The notes beneath the pieces are model-generated. The model saw only the letters and a program-made list of their open reading frames with translations. It searched no databases and was not told where the DNA came from. Of a stretch of 64,000 nucleotides of DNA, positions 27,556 to 34,873 are shown in pieces. The stretch comes from Methanoplanus limicola DSM 2279 (GTDB lineage: Archaea > Halobacteriota > Methanomicrobia > Methanomicrobiales > Methanomicrobiaceae): positions 3,136,947-3,200,946 of the forward strand of contig NZ_CM001436.1 of NCBI RefSeq assembly GCF_000243255.1, given 5' to 3'. Numbering within the stretch: the stretch's first letter is position 1; each line of letters starts with the position of its first letter. The translations under genes were made by a program, and so were the position numbers.

Positions 27556-27827
27556 TCCCCTTCAGCAATCTGCCACTGCCGGTATTCATTCATAAGAATC
27601 AGAAGCTCAAATATCTCCTTTACAGGTTCAGGATCAAGGCCGTATTCCCTGGCCTTATCTATCGCACGTGAGATTACCTTCTCCCTCTGCTCTTCATCAC
27701 GTACCGCACCGCCTTCTATTCTCTTGGCCTCTGCAACCTTTAGAGCCAGATCAGACCTCTCACTTATGAGGCTGATAATCTTCATATCTATCTCTTCTAT
27801 CCGGCTTCTTGCTTCCATCAGATCCAT
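27552..27827 (-). CDS. Chorismate mutase (AroQ class)
   Basis: Converts chorismate to prephenate for phenylalanine and tyrosine. A 91-residue all-helical protein, the size of archaeal monofunctional AroQ: MEARSRIEEIDMKIISLISER (N-terminal helix with Arg in RIEEID), AKRIEG, DEEQREKVISRA, and a C-terminal helix. The frame extends to a TTG at 27848, but ATG 27827 gives the typical start. Not linked to other aromatic-pathway genes here. Confidence 0.88.
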   Translation of the reverse strand: MDLMEARSRIEEIDMKIISLISERSDLALKVAEAKRIEGGAVRDEEQREKVISRAIDKAREYGLDPEPVKEIFELLILMNEYRQWQIAEGD

Positions 27828-27936
27828 GATAATAATTCTCCGGCACAATATATATTAACCCTTAAGAGAGAGCGGACAGGTGCCGCACTATCAACAGGAA
27901 TAAGAGGTCATAATTAGAAAAGTACTGTCAGTCAGA

Positions 27937-28608
27937 ATGAATACCAATATATTATCCCTCATAACCAAAAGGGAAAAGCACGATCTGATAATTGCCTGGC
28001 TTGCAATCGCCATAGCATTTACACTCATATTTGTCAGAAACAATGTAACTCCGGAGACATTTCTGATATTCTTCGGAGTTTCGCTCTTAACAGTAGGTCT
28101 GGGGTTCGCCCTTCATGAACTTGCGCATAAATTTACAGCGATAAAATACGGCTACTGGGCAGAATTCAGAAGGGACAACCAGATGCTTGTCATTGCAGTG
28201 GCCCTTGCAGCACTGGTCGGAGTAGTATTTGCCGCTCCCGGTGCGACAGTTATCTATTCAAGGGACGGCAGGCCGATGACAACGAAGGAGAACGGAATGA
28301 TCTCAGCCGCAGGGCCGGTTGTAAACCTCATACTCTGCGTGCCATTCCTCCTGCTTATCATTCTCGGGGCAGTGCTCGGGACAGGACTGCTGCCGTTCCT
28401 GCTCACCATAACCGGAATGGTCGGTATGTCGGTGAACTCAATGATAGCCTTCTTCAACCTGCTGCCTGTAAGCGTCCTTGACGGAAAGAAGATCCTCTCG
28501 TGGAACCCGGCAGTATTTGCAGTGTTGATCATCGCATCCCTGGCAATGATCCTCATATCACAGGACTACGGCGGAATCCTGGATTCTATAGTCAAAATCT
28601 TTGCATAA
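27937..28608 (+). CDS. Site-2-protease-type (M50) membrane metalloprotease
   Basis: 223 residues with about five to six membrane helices. The zinc site HELAH (His60, Glu61, His64) and the third ligand in NLLPVSVLDGKK (Asp182) are in place, so it is catalytically complete. Intramembrane cleavage of a membrane protein is the family role; no anti-sigma-type substrate gene is adjacent. Transcribed alone. Confidence 0.9.
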   Translation: MNTNILSLITKREKHDLIIAWLAIAIAFTLIFVRNNVTPETFLIFFGVSLLTVGLGFALHELAHKFTAIKYGYWAEFRRDNQMLVIAVALAALVGVVFAAPGATVIYSRDGRPMTTKENGMISAAGPVVNLILCVPFLLLIILGAVLGTGLLPFLLTITGMVGMSVNSMIAFFNLLPVSVLDGKKILSWNPAVFAVLIIASLAMILISQDYGGILDSIVKIFA

Positions 28609-28778
28609 CCCCCACACTAACCTCTTTTAGTCCGGCTGAGAAGCCGGAACCGGCATGATGACAGAAGTCCGGGACTGGCTGTACCGTAAATATCAAAACC
28701 TTCTCCGGGGATTTCCGGATGAAAAAACAAAAATAGATTAAATTATTATCGGATGCCGGGAAACGGCTGTGAAAATCT

Positions 28779-30011
28779 TCAGTTCTCCTCATACAGCCTG
28801 TCAGGAATCTCTTTGATAACGTCCATATCAGGTATAATGGTGCATACCGGAAAATAGCCGAACAATGCCCTGTAATCTGTTGAGAGCATCTCAAGGCTGA
28901 GCATATTCATCCCGGAAATTCTTAATTCCTCCGCCATTTCAGGAGTTACGTCTCCGCCTTCCGATTCGGACCTCAGCTTGGCAAGAAGAGGTAAAAATTC
29001 CTTTTCAGCCAGTTCACGCTCAGATTTTAAAAGTTCAAAGACAAGCCTTCTGCTGTAAGCGCCCTGAAGGTGCCGGACGAATATAACCTGTGAGAGAAAT
29101 ATCACCATAAAAAGCCCGATCTTAAACTGGAGGTCTGCTTCAATGGCTGTAAAACTGCTGTATGTAAATCCCGGCAGCAGGATAGCCGCAACGAAGAGCA
29201 GTCCGCCACCGATAATAATTACGGCAGAGTAGAGGATATATTTAAGCAGCTGTGTCCAGCCCGACTCATATCTCTTCTTAAAATTGGTATGCATACCAAG
29301 CATTCCGGAGAAAAAACCCCTCGAATATGGCTGTGCATACGCAATGCCTATGTAAAAGGCAATTATTGCCACAGACTGAATTATCACAATAAGAGAGGAA
29401 TACCTCTCAAATGTCCCAAGCATCATCCATCCGACAAATGCAAAGACCGATGAGAGGAGGAAGATAAGAAGAAAACCGAGAGTCAGCGGCTGGCAGTTTA
29501 TGAAGAAGAGATTCCATGCAAATTCGGAGAAGAACTTCTTCTGCTTAGTGAGAGCCTTTAACTTCTTTTTCTTATCCGCAAGTTTAAAATCCTTCTTCTC
29601 AACGCCTTTTGCAGACTCAACCTCATCCCGGCTCTTCTTCTCACGGTGCCTCAGATCTTTGACAAAAGCTATGTAAGACTTAATTTCATCGACATCAGTC
29701 GGCAGCATCATCAGAAAGGGATTTACCATAAGGAATATGAACGATGACATTATCCAGTACAGAAAATACTCCGATGTACAATAGAAGACCAGCCAGACAT
29801 TAACAAGTGCTGCCCCGGCAAGAATAGGAGTTGTAAACCTCAGTTTCCATGATATCTTATCCAGGGAACTGATTTCACCGTCAGCCTTGCTGATTATTTT
29901 TTTTGCCTCAGCCTCCGCTTCCCCAATTTTTATGCGGAAATCGTTCAGTGATATTTCAGGCGCAGATCCGGCTTTATCAGCACCTGATGAATTCCCAAAG
30001 GGCAGTATCAT
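28779..30011 (-). CDS. Membrane protein with cytosolic coiled coils, unknown function
   Basis: 410 residues from ATG 30011 (an earlier start at 30083 would add 24 residues without membrane or coil character). A helical coil precedes the first membrane pair (about 65-115), a Lys-rich charged region follows (EKKSRDEVESAKGVEKKDF, KKKKLKALTKQKKFF), then four or five more membrane helices and a long C-terminal soluble helix region with ELAEKEFLPLLAKL. No known motif. The charged loop could bind nucleic acid, lipid or protein. Confidence 0.75.
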   Translation of the reverse strand: MILPFGNSSGADKAGSAPEISLNDFRIKIGEAEAEAKKIISKADGEISSLDKISWKLRFTTPILAGAALVNVWLVFYCTSEYFLYWIMSSFIFLMVNPFLMMLPTDVDEIKSYIAFVKDLRHREKKSRDEVESAKGVEKKDFKLADKKKKLKALTKQKKFFSEFAWNLFFINCQPLTLGFLLIFLLSSVFAFVGWMMLGTFERYSSLIVIIQSVAIIAFYIGIAYAQPYSRGFFSGMLGMHTNFKKRYESGWTQLLKYILYSAVIIIGGGLLFVAAILLPGFTYSSFTAIEADLQFKIGLFMVIFLSQVIFVRHLQGAYSRRLVFELLKSERELAEKEFLPLLAKLRSESEGGDVTPEMAEELRISGMNMLSLEMLSTDYRALFGYFPVCTIIPDMDVIKEIPDRLYEEN

Positions 30012-30167
30012 TACAGAGAATTCTGCATTAACCTTAATAAAAGTGTGTAAAAATCTTAAGCGCAGCCGGGAGATATGCCACAATACCGGAGATCTGCTCT
30101 CAAAACACCTATATGAAACAGGGACCCGCAGATAAAAATAAGAAGGTCCGGATGAAAATATCCGGAA

Positions 30168-30788
30168 TTATCCTTCGCCCTTTTTCCGGACCATAAGTGA
30201 AATCACAGCTTCTCTTCCGGCATTATAAGCATTCTTCATAATTTCAGGCCGTCCCTCAATACCGCCGTATTTATCCATCCCGTTTGCCGCTATGGTATCT
30301 GTAAATTCAATACCGCAGTCATTAAAAAATGCAGTCATTACAGGCCTGACATAATCAAAGACATCCTCCCTCTCCATCCCTGCGGTTGAGATGAAAAACC
30401 CCTTATGATTTCTGACATGGTCCTCATCAAAGTGCAGATTGTCAAGGATAAACTTCCTCGCCCAGAGATACTGGCCGCGGTCAATCAGGCCCTTTATCTC
30501 GGCAGTCACCGACATTGAGTATATCGGGGAGGCAACAGCCGTTATATCGGCAGAGAGTATCTTCTCATAAATGCCTGTAAGATCATCATGTACAACACAG
30601 ACACCCGTCTTATGGCATTTATTGCACCCCATACAGCTCTTATATCCAAGTTTTCTGAGTTCAATCTTCTCAACAGTCCCTCCGGCGGCATCTGCACCTT
30701 TTAAAAAACAGTCAAGGAGTTTTTCTGTATTGCCGTTTCTTCTGGGACTTCCCGAAATACCAAGAACATTTATTGTAATATCACTCAC
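30168..30788 (-). CDS. Iron-sulfur flavoprotein (Isf-like)
   Basis: 206 residues: flavodoxin-like FMN fold (GISGSPRRNGNT, 10-21; ASPIYSMSVTAEIKGLIDR) with a compact cluster motif Cys52-x2-Cys55-x2-Cys58-x5-Cys64 for a [4Fe-4S] centre. Isf proteins of methanogens pass electrons from ferredoxin and help reduce O2 or H2O2. The start overlaps the end of the second Isf gene by 8 bases. Confidence 0.9.
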   Translation of the reverse strand: MSDITINVLGISGSPRRNGNTEKLLDCFLKGADAAGGTVEKIELRKLGYKSCMGCNKCHKTGVCVVHDDLTGIYEKILSADITAVASPIYSMSVTAEIKGLIDRGQYLWARKFILDNLHFDEDHVRNHKGFFISTAGMEREDVFDYVRPVMTAFFNDCGIEFTDTIAANGMDKYGGIEGRPEIMKNAYNAGREAVISLMVRKKGEG

Positions 30789-31398
30789 CGCCTCTAAGCA
30801 CTCTCACCTTTTTCAGGACAGATGCAGCTGCCTCTTCTGCAAGCCTTTTTGCATCGGGATGTGCCTCAACCGCCCCTTTGGCGTCCACATTATTAATCAT
30901 AAGATATTCAATATCGCGGTTTTTAACTCCTGCAAGGTGATAAAAACATTTCACAGTCGGAATTACGGCATCAAAGACCCAGTCCCAGTCCTGTCCCGCC
31001 GTTGAAATAAATACCCCGGCTTTTTTTCCTTTCTTCTCAGGCGGGACAATCTCCATATTGAGGACATATTTCCTCGATCTGAATACCTGCATTCTGTCAA
31101 TAAGAGCCTTTGCCTGTGAACAGAGGCCAAGGCAGTACACAGGAGCGGAGAGAACAATTATATCCGCAGATTCGATCTTATCAATAAGCGTCTGGAAATC
31201 ATCCTTAATAACGCATTCCCCCTTCTTCTCACAGGAGTTGCATCCGCGGCAGGGCCTGACATCAATATCTGAGAGAGCAAATTTTTCAATAACAACCTCT
31301 TCATCGGAGTTGAGATCTTCCAGAAGATAATCAAGAAGGGTCTCGGAATTGCCATGCCTTCTCGGACTTCCGGCAAAGGCAAGAACGGATATTACCAT
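30781..31398 (-). CDS. Iron-sulfur flavoprotein (Isf-like), second copy
   Basis: 205 residues from ATG 31398 (the frame runs up to 31446, but MVISVLAFAGSP is the normal start). FMN loop AGSPRRHGNSET (10-20); cluster ligands Cys50-x2-Cys53-x2-Cys56-x5-Cys62. Overlaps the first Isf gene, and the two are probably co-translated, perhaps as a hetero-oligomer. Peroxiredoxin lies 84 bases upstream. Confidence 0.9.
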   Translation of the reverse strand: MVISVLAFAGSPRRHGNSETLLDYLLEDLNSDEEVVIEKFALSDIDVRPCRGCNSCEKKGECVIKDDFQTLIDKIESADIIVLSAPVYCLGLCSQAKALIDRMQVFRSRKYVLNMEIVPPEKKGKKAGVFISTAGQDWDWVFDAVIPTVKCFYHLAGVKNRDIEYLMINNVDAKGAVEAHPDAKRLAEEAAASVLKKVRVLRGGE

Positions 31399-31482
31399 AA
31401 CATCTGCCTGATATGTCCTGAATTGCATAAAACTATTACGCATCAAATGCAGGATATGCAGAGATTAAAAAAAGAAGGGATA

Positions 31483-32139
31483 TCAGATATCCTTAAAGCA
31501 AAGATAGAAATCCTTACAGTCATAGCCTTTTGAGGCACGCTCATCTGCCTCCTGCTGGGTTGCCGGCGGGGGCACAATCACCTTATCGCCGGGCTGCCAG
31601 TTTGCAGGGGTTGCAATGTGATGCTTGTCACTTGCCTGAAATGCCTTCAAAGCCCTGACAATCTCCGGGATATACCGCCCGTTTGAGAGCGGATAATAGA
31701 TCATTGCCCTGATCTTTCCTTCAGGATCGATGAAAAAGACTGTCCTGACAGTTGAGGTGTTGCTCTGTCCCTTATGAATCATGCCGAATTTGTTTGCCAC
31801 ACTCATATCAAGATCGGCGATGACCGGGAAGGGTATCTTAATTCCAAGTTTCTCATCAATATTTCTGACCCATGCAATATGAGAATGAACACTGTCTATT
31901 GAAAGGCCGATAAGATTTGCATTCAGTGATTTCAGTTCATCATAAACGCCTGCAAAGGCTGCAAATTCAGTGGTGCAGACCGGAGTAAAGTCTGCCGGGT
32001 GCGAAAACATGATAACCCACGACCCGCGGTAGTCCGAGAGCTTTATCTTTCCATGGGTGGTTAATGCCTCAAATTCCGGTGCAGGTTCGCCTATAACAGG
32101 CATTGAGAGGCATTCACATTCCTTATCTTCAGATTCCAT
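31483..32139 (-). CDS. Peroxiredoxin (Prx6-type)
   Basis: Reduces H2O2 and organic peroxides. The peroxidatic Cys55 lies in FSHPADFTPVCTTEF, and Cys208 and Cys214 near the C-terminus (GYDCKDFYLC) may be resolving cysteines, as in archaeal enzymes. The first twelve residues (MESEDKECECLS) carry two extra Cys and may not all be translated, since an internal ATG gives MPVIGEPAPEF. Sits in the redox cluster just after the carboxymuconolactone-decarboxylase-like gene. Confidence 0.93.
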   Translation of the reverse strand: MESEDKECECLSMPVIGEPAPEFEALTTHGKIKLSDYRGSWVIMFSHPADFTPVCTTEFAAFAGVYDELKSLNANLIGLSIDSVHSHIAWVRNIDEKLGIKIPFPVIADLDMSVANKFGMIHKGQSNTSTVRTVFFIDPEGKIRAMIYYPLSNGRYIPEIVRALKAFQASDKHHIATPANWQPGDKVIVPPPATQQEADERASKGYDCKDFYLCFKDI

Positions 32140-32165
32140 AATTATTTTCCCCTAAAATCTGTAAT

Positions 32166-32504
32166 TTATTCATAAAGTGCATCAAGTTCATTTCTGCCCT
32201 GTGCATAGGCAGGCATCCCTGAGAGAAGGAAGGCAACACGCAGTGCTTCCTCAATCTCCTCCTTTTTAACGCCGAGATTTTTAGCACCGGCCATCTGGGC
32301 GGCAAGTGCCCTGTTATCCCTCATTGCCGCAGTAATGGCAATTGCAAGGATCTTCTTGGTCTGTTTGGTAAGGGAACCGTCTGCCCAGATGTAATTGTCA
32401 AATTCAAGAATTTTATCATACATCATCGGGTCCTTCTCTGCCATATCACGGAACACTCTTGGAACCTTGCCGATCTTCTTCTCAAGATCCTTTAAATCAG
32501 ACAT
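32166..32504 (-). CDS. Carboxymuconolactone decarboxylase/AhpD-fold protein lacking the CxxC
   Basis: 112 residues of the CMD fold (LTKQTKKILAIAITAAM, then LGVKKEEIEEALRVAF, PAYAQGRNEL). AhpD-type peroxidase partners have a Cys-x-x-Cys at the position read here as AMRDNRALAAQ, and no cysteine is present in the chain. It is therefore not a thiol peroxidase reductant of the AhpD kind; a structural or substrate-binding role is possible. Five bases after the desulforedoxin gene and 26 before peroxiredoxin. Confidence 0.88.
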   Translation of the reverse strand: MSDLKDLEKKIGKVPRVFRDMAEKDPMMYDKILEFDNYIWADGSLTKQTKKILAIAITAAMRDNRALAAQMAGAKNLGVKKEEIEEALRVAFLLSGMPAYAQGRNELDALYE

Positions 32505-32509
32505 CTCAG

Positions 32510-32638
32510 TTACTCCTCCTTTTTGCTCATAGGTTCACCGCAGCAGACAAGCTCTCCGCCGCCGACTTCCTGTACCTCTACCACATTACCGCAGATCTCA
32601 CATTCAAAGACCTCTCCGGCTTCAGTTACATTTACCAT
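32510..32638 (-). CDS. Desulforedoxin-like 42-residue protein
   Basis: A small [23 protein letters not shown], then [17 protein letters not shown] and a charged tail. Cys-x2-Cys (13, 16) and the Cys-Cys pair (32, 33) are the four Fe ligands of desulforedoxin and of the N-terminal domain of desulfoferrodoxin/superoxide reductase. No second iron domain follows, so it is a stand-alone electron carrier. Five bases upstream of the CMD-like gene and between a zinc ribbon and peroxiredoxin, so a role in oxidative defence is likely. Confidence 0.88.
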   Translation of the reverse strand: MVNVTEAGEVFECEICGNVVEVQEVGGGELVCCGEPMSKKEE

Positions 32639-32714
32639 TTTGTTACACCCCGTAAATTTAATACAAATTCTGCAAATTTAAGCATTCGGACATTAAAGCC
32701 CGGAAAATTAATAT

Positions 32715-32933
32715 TTATCTCTCCGGAGGATGTTTTGCGTCCTCAGGAGTCTGAATATCCGGCCTGATATGTGTTATCGGAAAGCACTGATACATCTCAC
32801 ATGCACAGGTAGGGCATTTTCTTAAATCCTGCTGAGAGTCATTGATCTCAAATTCAAGCCCGCAGTCTATACAGACGTACTTGCCAGGGCCGACTTTTTC
32901 GCCGGCTTTTACCGTTTTTGGATTTTCTGCCAT
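32715..32933 (-). CDS. Rubredoxin-like zinc-ribbon protein
   Basis: 72 residues. GKYVCIDCGLEFE and KCPTCACEMYQC supply Cys-x2-Cys pairs in the order of a rubredoxin or zinc ribbon, but spacing and sequence differ from true rubredoxin (extra Cys after CPTC). It heads the minus-strand redox group. A TATA-like TTTAATATGATA is at 32975-32964, and a palindrome spans the predicted transcript start. Confidence 0.82.
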   Translation of the reverse strand: MAENPKTVKAGEKVGPGKYVCIDCGLEFEINDSQQDLRKCPTCACEMYQCFPITHIRPDIQTPEDAKHPPER

Positions 32934-33280
32934 AATAAAAACCTCATTTTCTGATCAATCAGCTATCATATTAAACTTTCCCAGGAGATACTTCACAAAT
33001 GGCAGCACAGTAAGAGAGAAGCGGGTCAACCCGCATAACCCGGAGTATGACAGAATAAACCAGTCCGGATTTACAAAAAACATTTAAATAAGAAAGTAAT
33101 ATAATGATTATTTTCATTTCTAAACGGCAACCACAGGAAAAAAGCCTGCGTTAACAGCAGAACCATAACAGAAACAATTTTACCTATCAGGATTGTTTAG
33201 AGATTAAGAGATAAATTTCACCACCGGAAAGTTAATCAGGAGGACAAATAATATTTCCGGACGGTCAGGAGAAAAATATT
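32934..33280. other. Divergent region between redox operon and third flavoprotein
   Basis: 347 bp without a gene. It holds two palindromes, CTGATcaATCAG at 32951-32962 and GCGGGTcaACCCGC at 33021-33034, TATA-like TTTAAATA near 33084 and the Shine-Dalgarno AGGAG ahead of the Isf-like gene at 33281. Confidence 0.5.
32951..32962. promoter_or_regulatory. Palindrome at the predicted start of the redox operon
   Basis: CTGAT and ATCAG are inverted arms around CA (32951-32955, 32958-32962). With the TATA-like element at 32964-32975 this sits over the expected transcript start of the zinc-ribbon gene, a typical repressor position. Confidence 0.35.
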
Positions 33281-33907
33281 ATGAAACCACAGATTATTGC
33301 ACTGCTCGGAAGCCCGGTTGAAGATGGAAATACTGCAAGACTGCTATCAGAAGCAATAAAAGGCGCTGAGGATGCAGGATGCAGTGTTACAAAGGTAGAG
33401 GTTACAAAACTGAAATTTTCACCATGTATGGAGTATTTCTACTGCGAACAGAATGATGACTGCATGATGAAAGATGACGTATCTCCGTTTTTAAAGAGAT
33501 TCAGAACGATTGACGGGTTAATTGTTGCCTCGCCCGTAATGACTATGGGGTTTCCGGGAGCCATAAAATCATTCATGGACAGGTTCCAGGTATTTTTTAT
33601 GGCAAAATATGTACGGAAAGACCCGCTTGTTAAAAAAGAGATGAAAAAATGGAGAAAGGCGCTCCTGATATCTATTGGCGGCATGAATGTACCTTATGAC
33701 TTCGATGGTGTCAGGCTTTCAATGAGGGCTTTCTGCGACATAACGGATTTTGAATACTGGGAGGATGTACTTCAGAATGATATGGACAGTATTCAGGACA
33801 TCACAAAAAAACCTGAAAAGATAAAGGAAGCATATACAAAGGCATATGAGATGTGCAGGCTTATTGCTGAGGATAAGGCAAAAAATACAGCTGAAGAATC
33901 CGGATAA
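33281..33907 (+). CDS. Flavodoxin/Isf-family protein with a degenerate cluster motif
   Basis: 208 residues, same FMN fold as the two Isf copies (LGSPVEDGNTAR, 9-20; ASPVMTMGFPGAIKSFMDR). The cluster region reads Cys49-x2-Tyr52-x2-Cys55-x5-Cys61: one of the four ligands is Tyr. A [4Fe-4S] cluster would need another ligand or a 3Fe form, so it may be a plain FMN protein. Transcribed opposite to the redox operon. Confidence 0.87.
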   Translation: MKPQIIALLGSPVEDGNTARLLSEAIKGAEDAGCSVTKVEVTKLKFSPCMEYFYCEQNDDCMMKDDVSPFLKRFRTIDGLIVASPVMTMGFPGAIKSFMDRFQVFFMAKYVRKDPLVKKEMKKWRKALLISIGGMNVPYDFDGVRLSMRAFCDITDFEYWEDVLQNDMDSIQDITKKPEKIKEAYTKAYEMCRLIAEDKAKNTAEESG

Positions 33908-33961
33908 CCGGTACAGGTGAACAGTCACCCTGTTTTTAGCAGGGATTTATCTGCAGTTCAC

Positions 33962-34621
33962 TCAGATATAACCCCTCTCCCTTAAACTTACAAGACCGTT
34001 TTTTGCAATGATTATATGGTCAAGAATTCCAATACCGACTATTTCTGCGGATTTCAAAAGCCTCTCGGTCACGGCGATATCATCTGCCGAAGGCTCCGGA
34101 TTGCCTGAAGGGTGGTTATGTATGAGAATTACAGATGCGGCACGGTCTGATATCGCATCAGCAAAAACCTCCCTTGGGTGGACTGGACTGTGGTTTAAGG
34201 TGCCGACCGTAACAACGCGGTTTTCTATCACTTCCCCGGCACCATTGAGAGTTACACAGATGAAATACTCCTGTTTTTTACCCTTCAGATAGTCCACAAG
34301 AGGCAGGACATCATGCGGCTTTGATATCTTAACTGCATCACGCGGCATGTAGCGCCTTGCAAGTTCAAAAGAGGCAACTATCTGGGATGCCTTTGAAGCG
34401 CCCACACCGTCAACGGAGAGGAGGGATTCATAACCGGGATTTCCCTTAGCATCGTTAAGAATTTTTTCAATCTCAGAAGCTACCTGCAAAACATCCCGTC
34501 CGGGCATGCCGCTGCCGATTATTGCCGCGATAAGTTCCCTGTTTTTAAGGCATTCCACACCTTTACAGGCGATTTTTTCACGCGGCCTGTCCCTCTCATA
34601 TGTATCCCTGATAGCCTTCAT
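33962..34621 (-). CDS. radC: RadC/JAB-domain (DUF2466) protein
   Basis: 219 residues from ATG 34621; a TTG at 34627 would add two. A helix-hairpin-helix region (SVDGVGASKASQIVA) precedes a JAMM metal site HNHPSGNPEPSADD (about 168-181 from this start). Role is unsettled in bacteria and archaea: a JAB metalloprotease-like or DNA-associated protein, frequently near mobile elements. No such element is seen here. Confidence 0.92.
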   Translation of the reverse strand: MKAIRDTYERDRPREKIACKGVECLKNRELIAAIIGSGMPGRDVLQVASEIEKILNDAKGNPGYESLLSVDGVGASKASQIVASFELARRYMPRDAVKISKPHDVLPLVDYLKGKKQEYFICVTLNGAGEVIENRVVTVGTLNHSPVHPREVFADAISDRAASVILIHNHPSGNPEPSADDIAVTERLLKSAEIVGIGILDHIIIAKNGLVSLRERGYI

Positions 34622-34802
34622 CCGCAATCGCGTAAGTATTACCCGCTCTCATTTTTAAATGCGGATGTTTTATTCCGGAATAGTAACCCGGTTAAATGCC
34701 GCCGTAACATGCAGGAATATTGCCGGAGAAGAGAGAGACAGGCAGAACGGGATAAAACAACCAGGTCGTCAATTGACGAGCAATAATTCGACAACAGAAA
34801 AC

Positions 34803-34812
34803 TATATAAATT
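34803..34812 (+). promoter_or_regulatory. TATA box of acetyl-CoA synthetase gene
   Basis: TATATAAATT at 34803-34812 predicts a transcript start near 34833, upstream of the ATG at 34874 but downstream of the earlier in-frame ATG at 34826. This decides the start. Confidence 0.5.
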
Positions 34813-34873
34813 ATAATGATTAATAATGACAAATATGCCAGAACCGGATACGGGTTCCGGACAGGAGGAAGGG

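Noticed and set aside
33962..34621. RadC as a sign of a nearby mobile element
   Set aside because: No integrase, transposase, inverted repeats or tRNA target was found around it.
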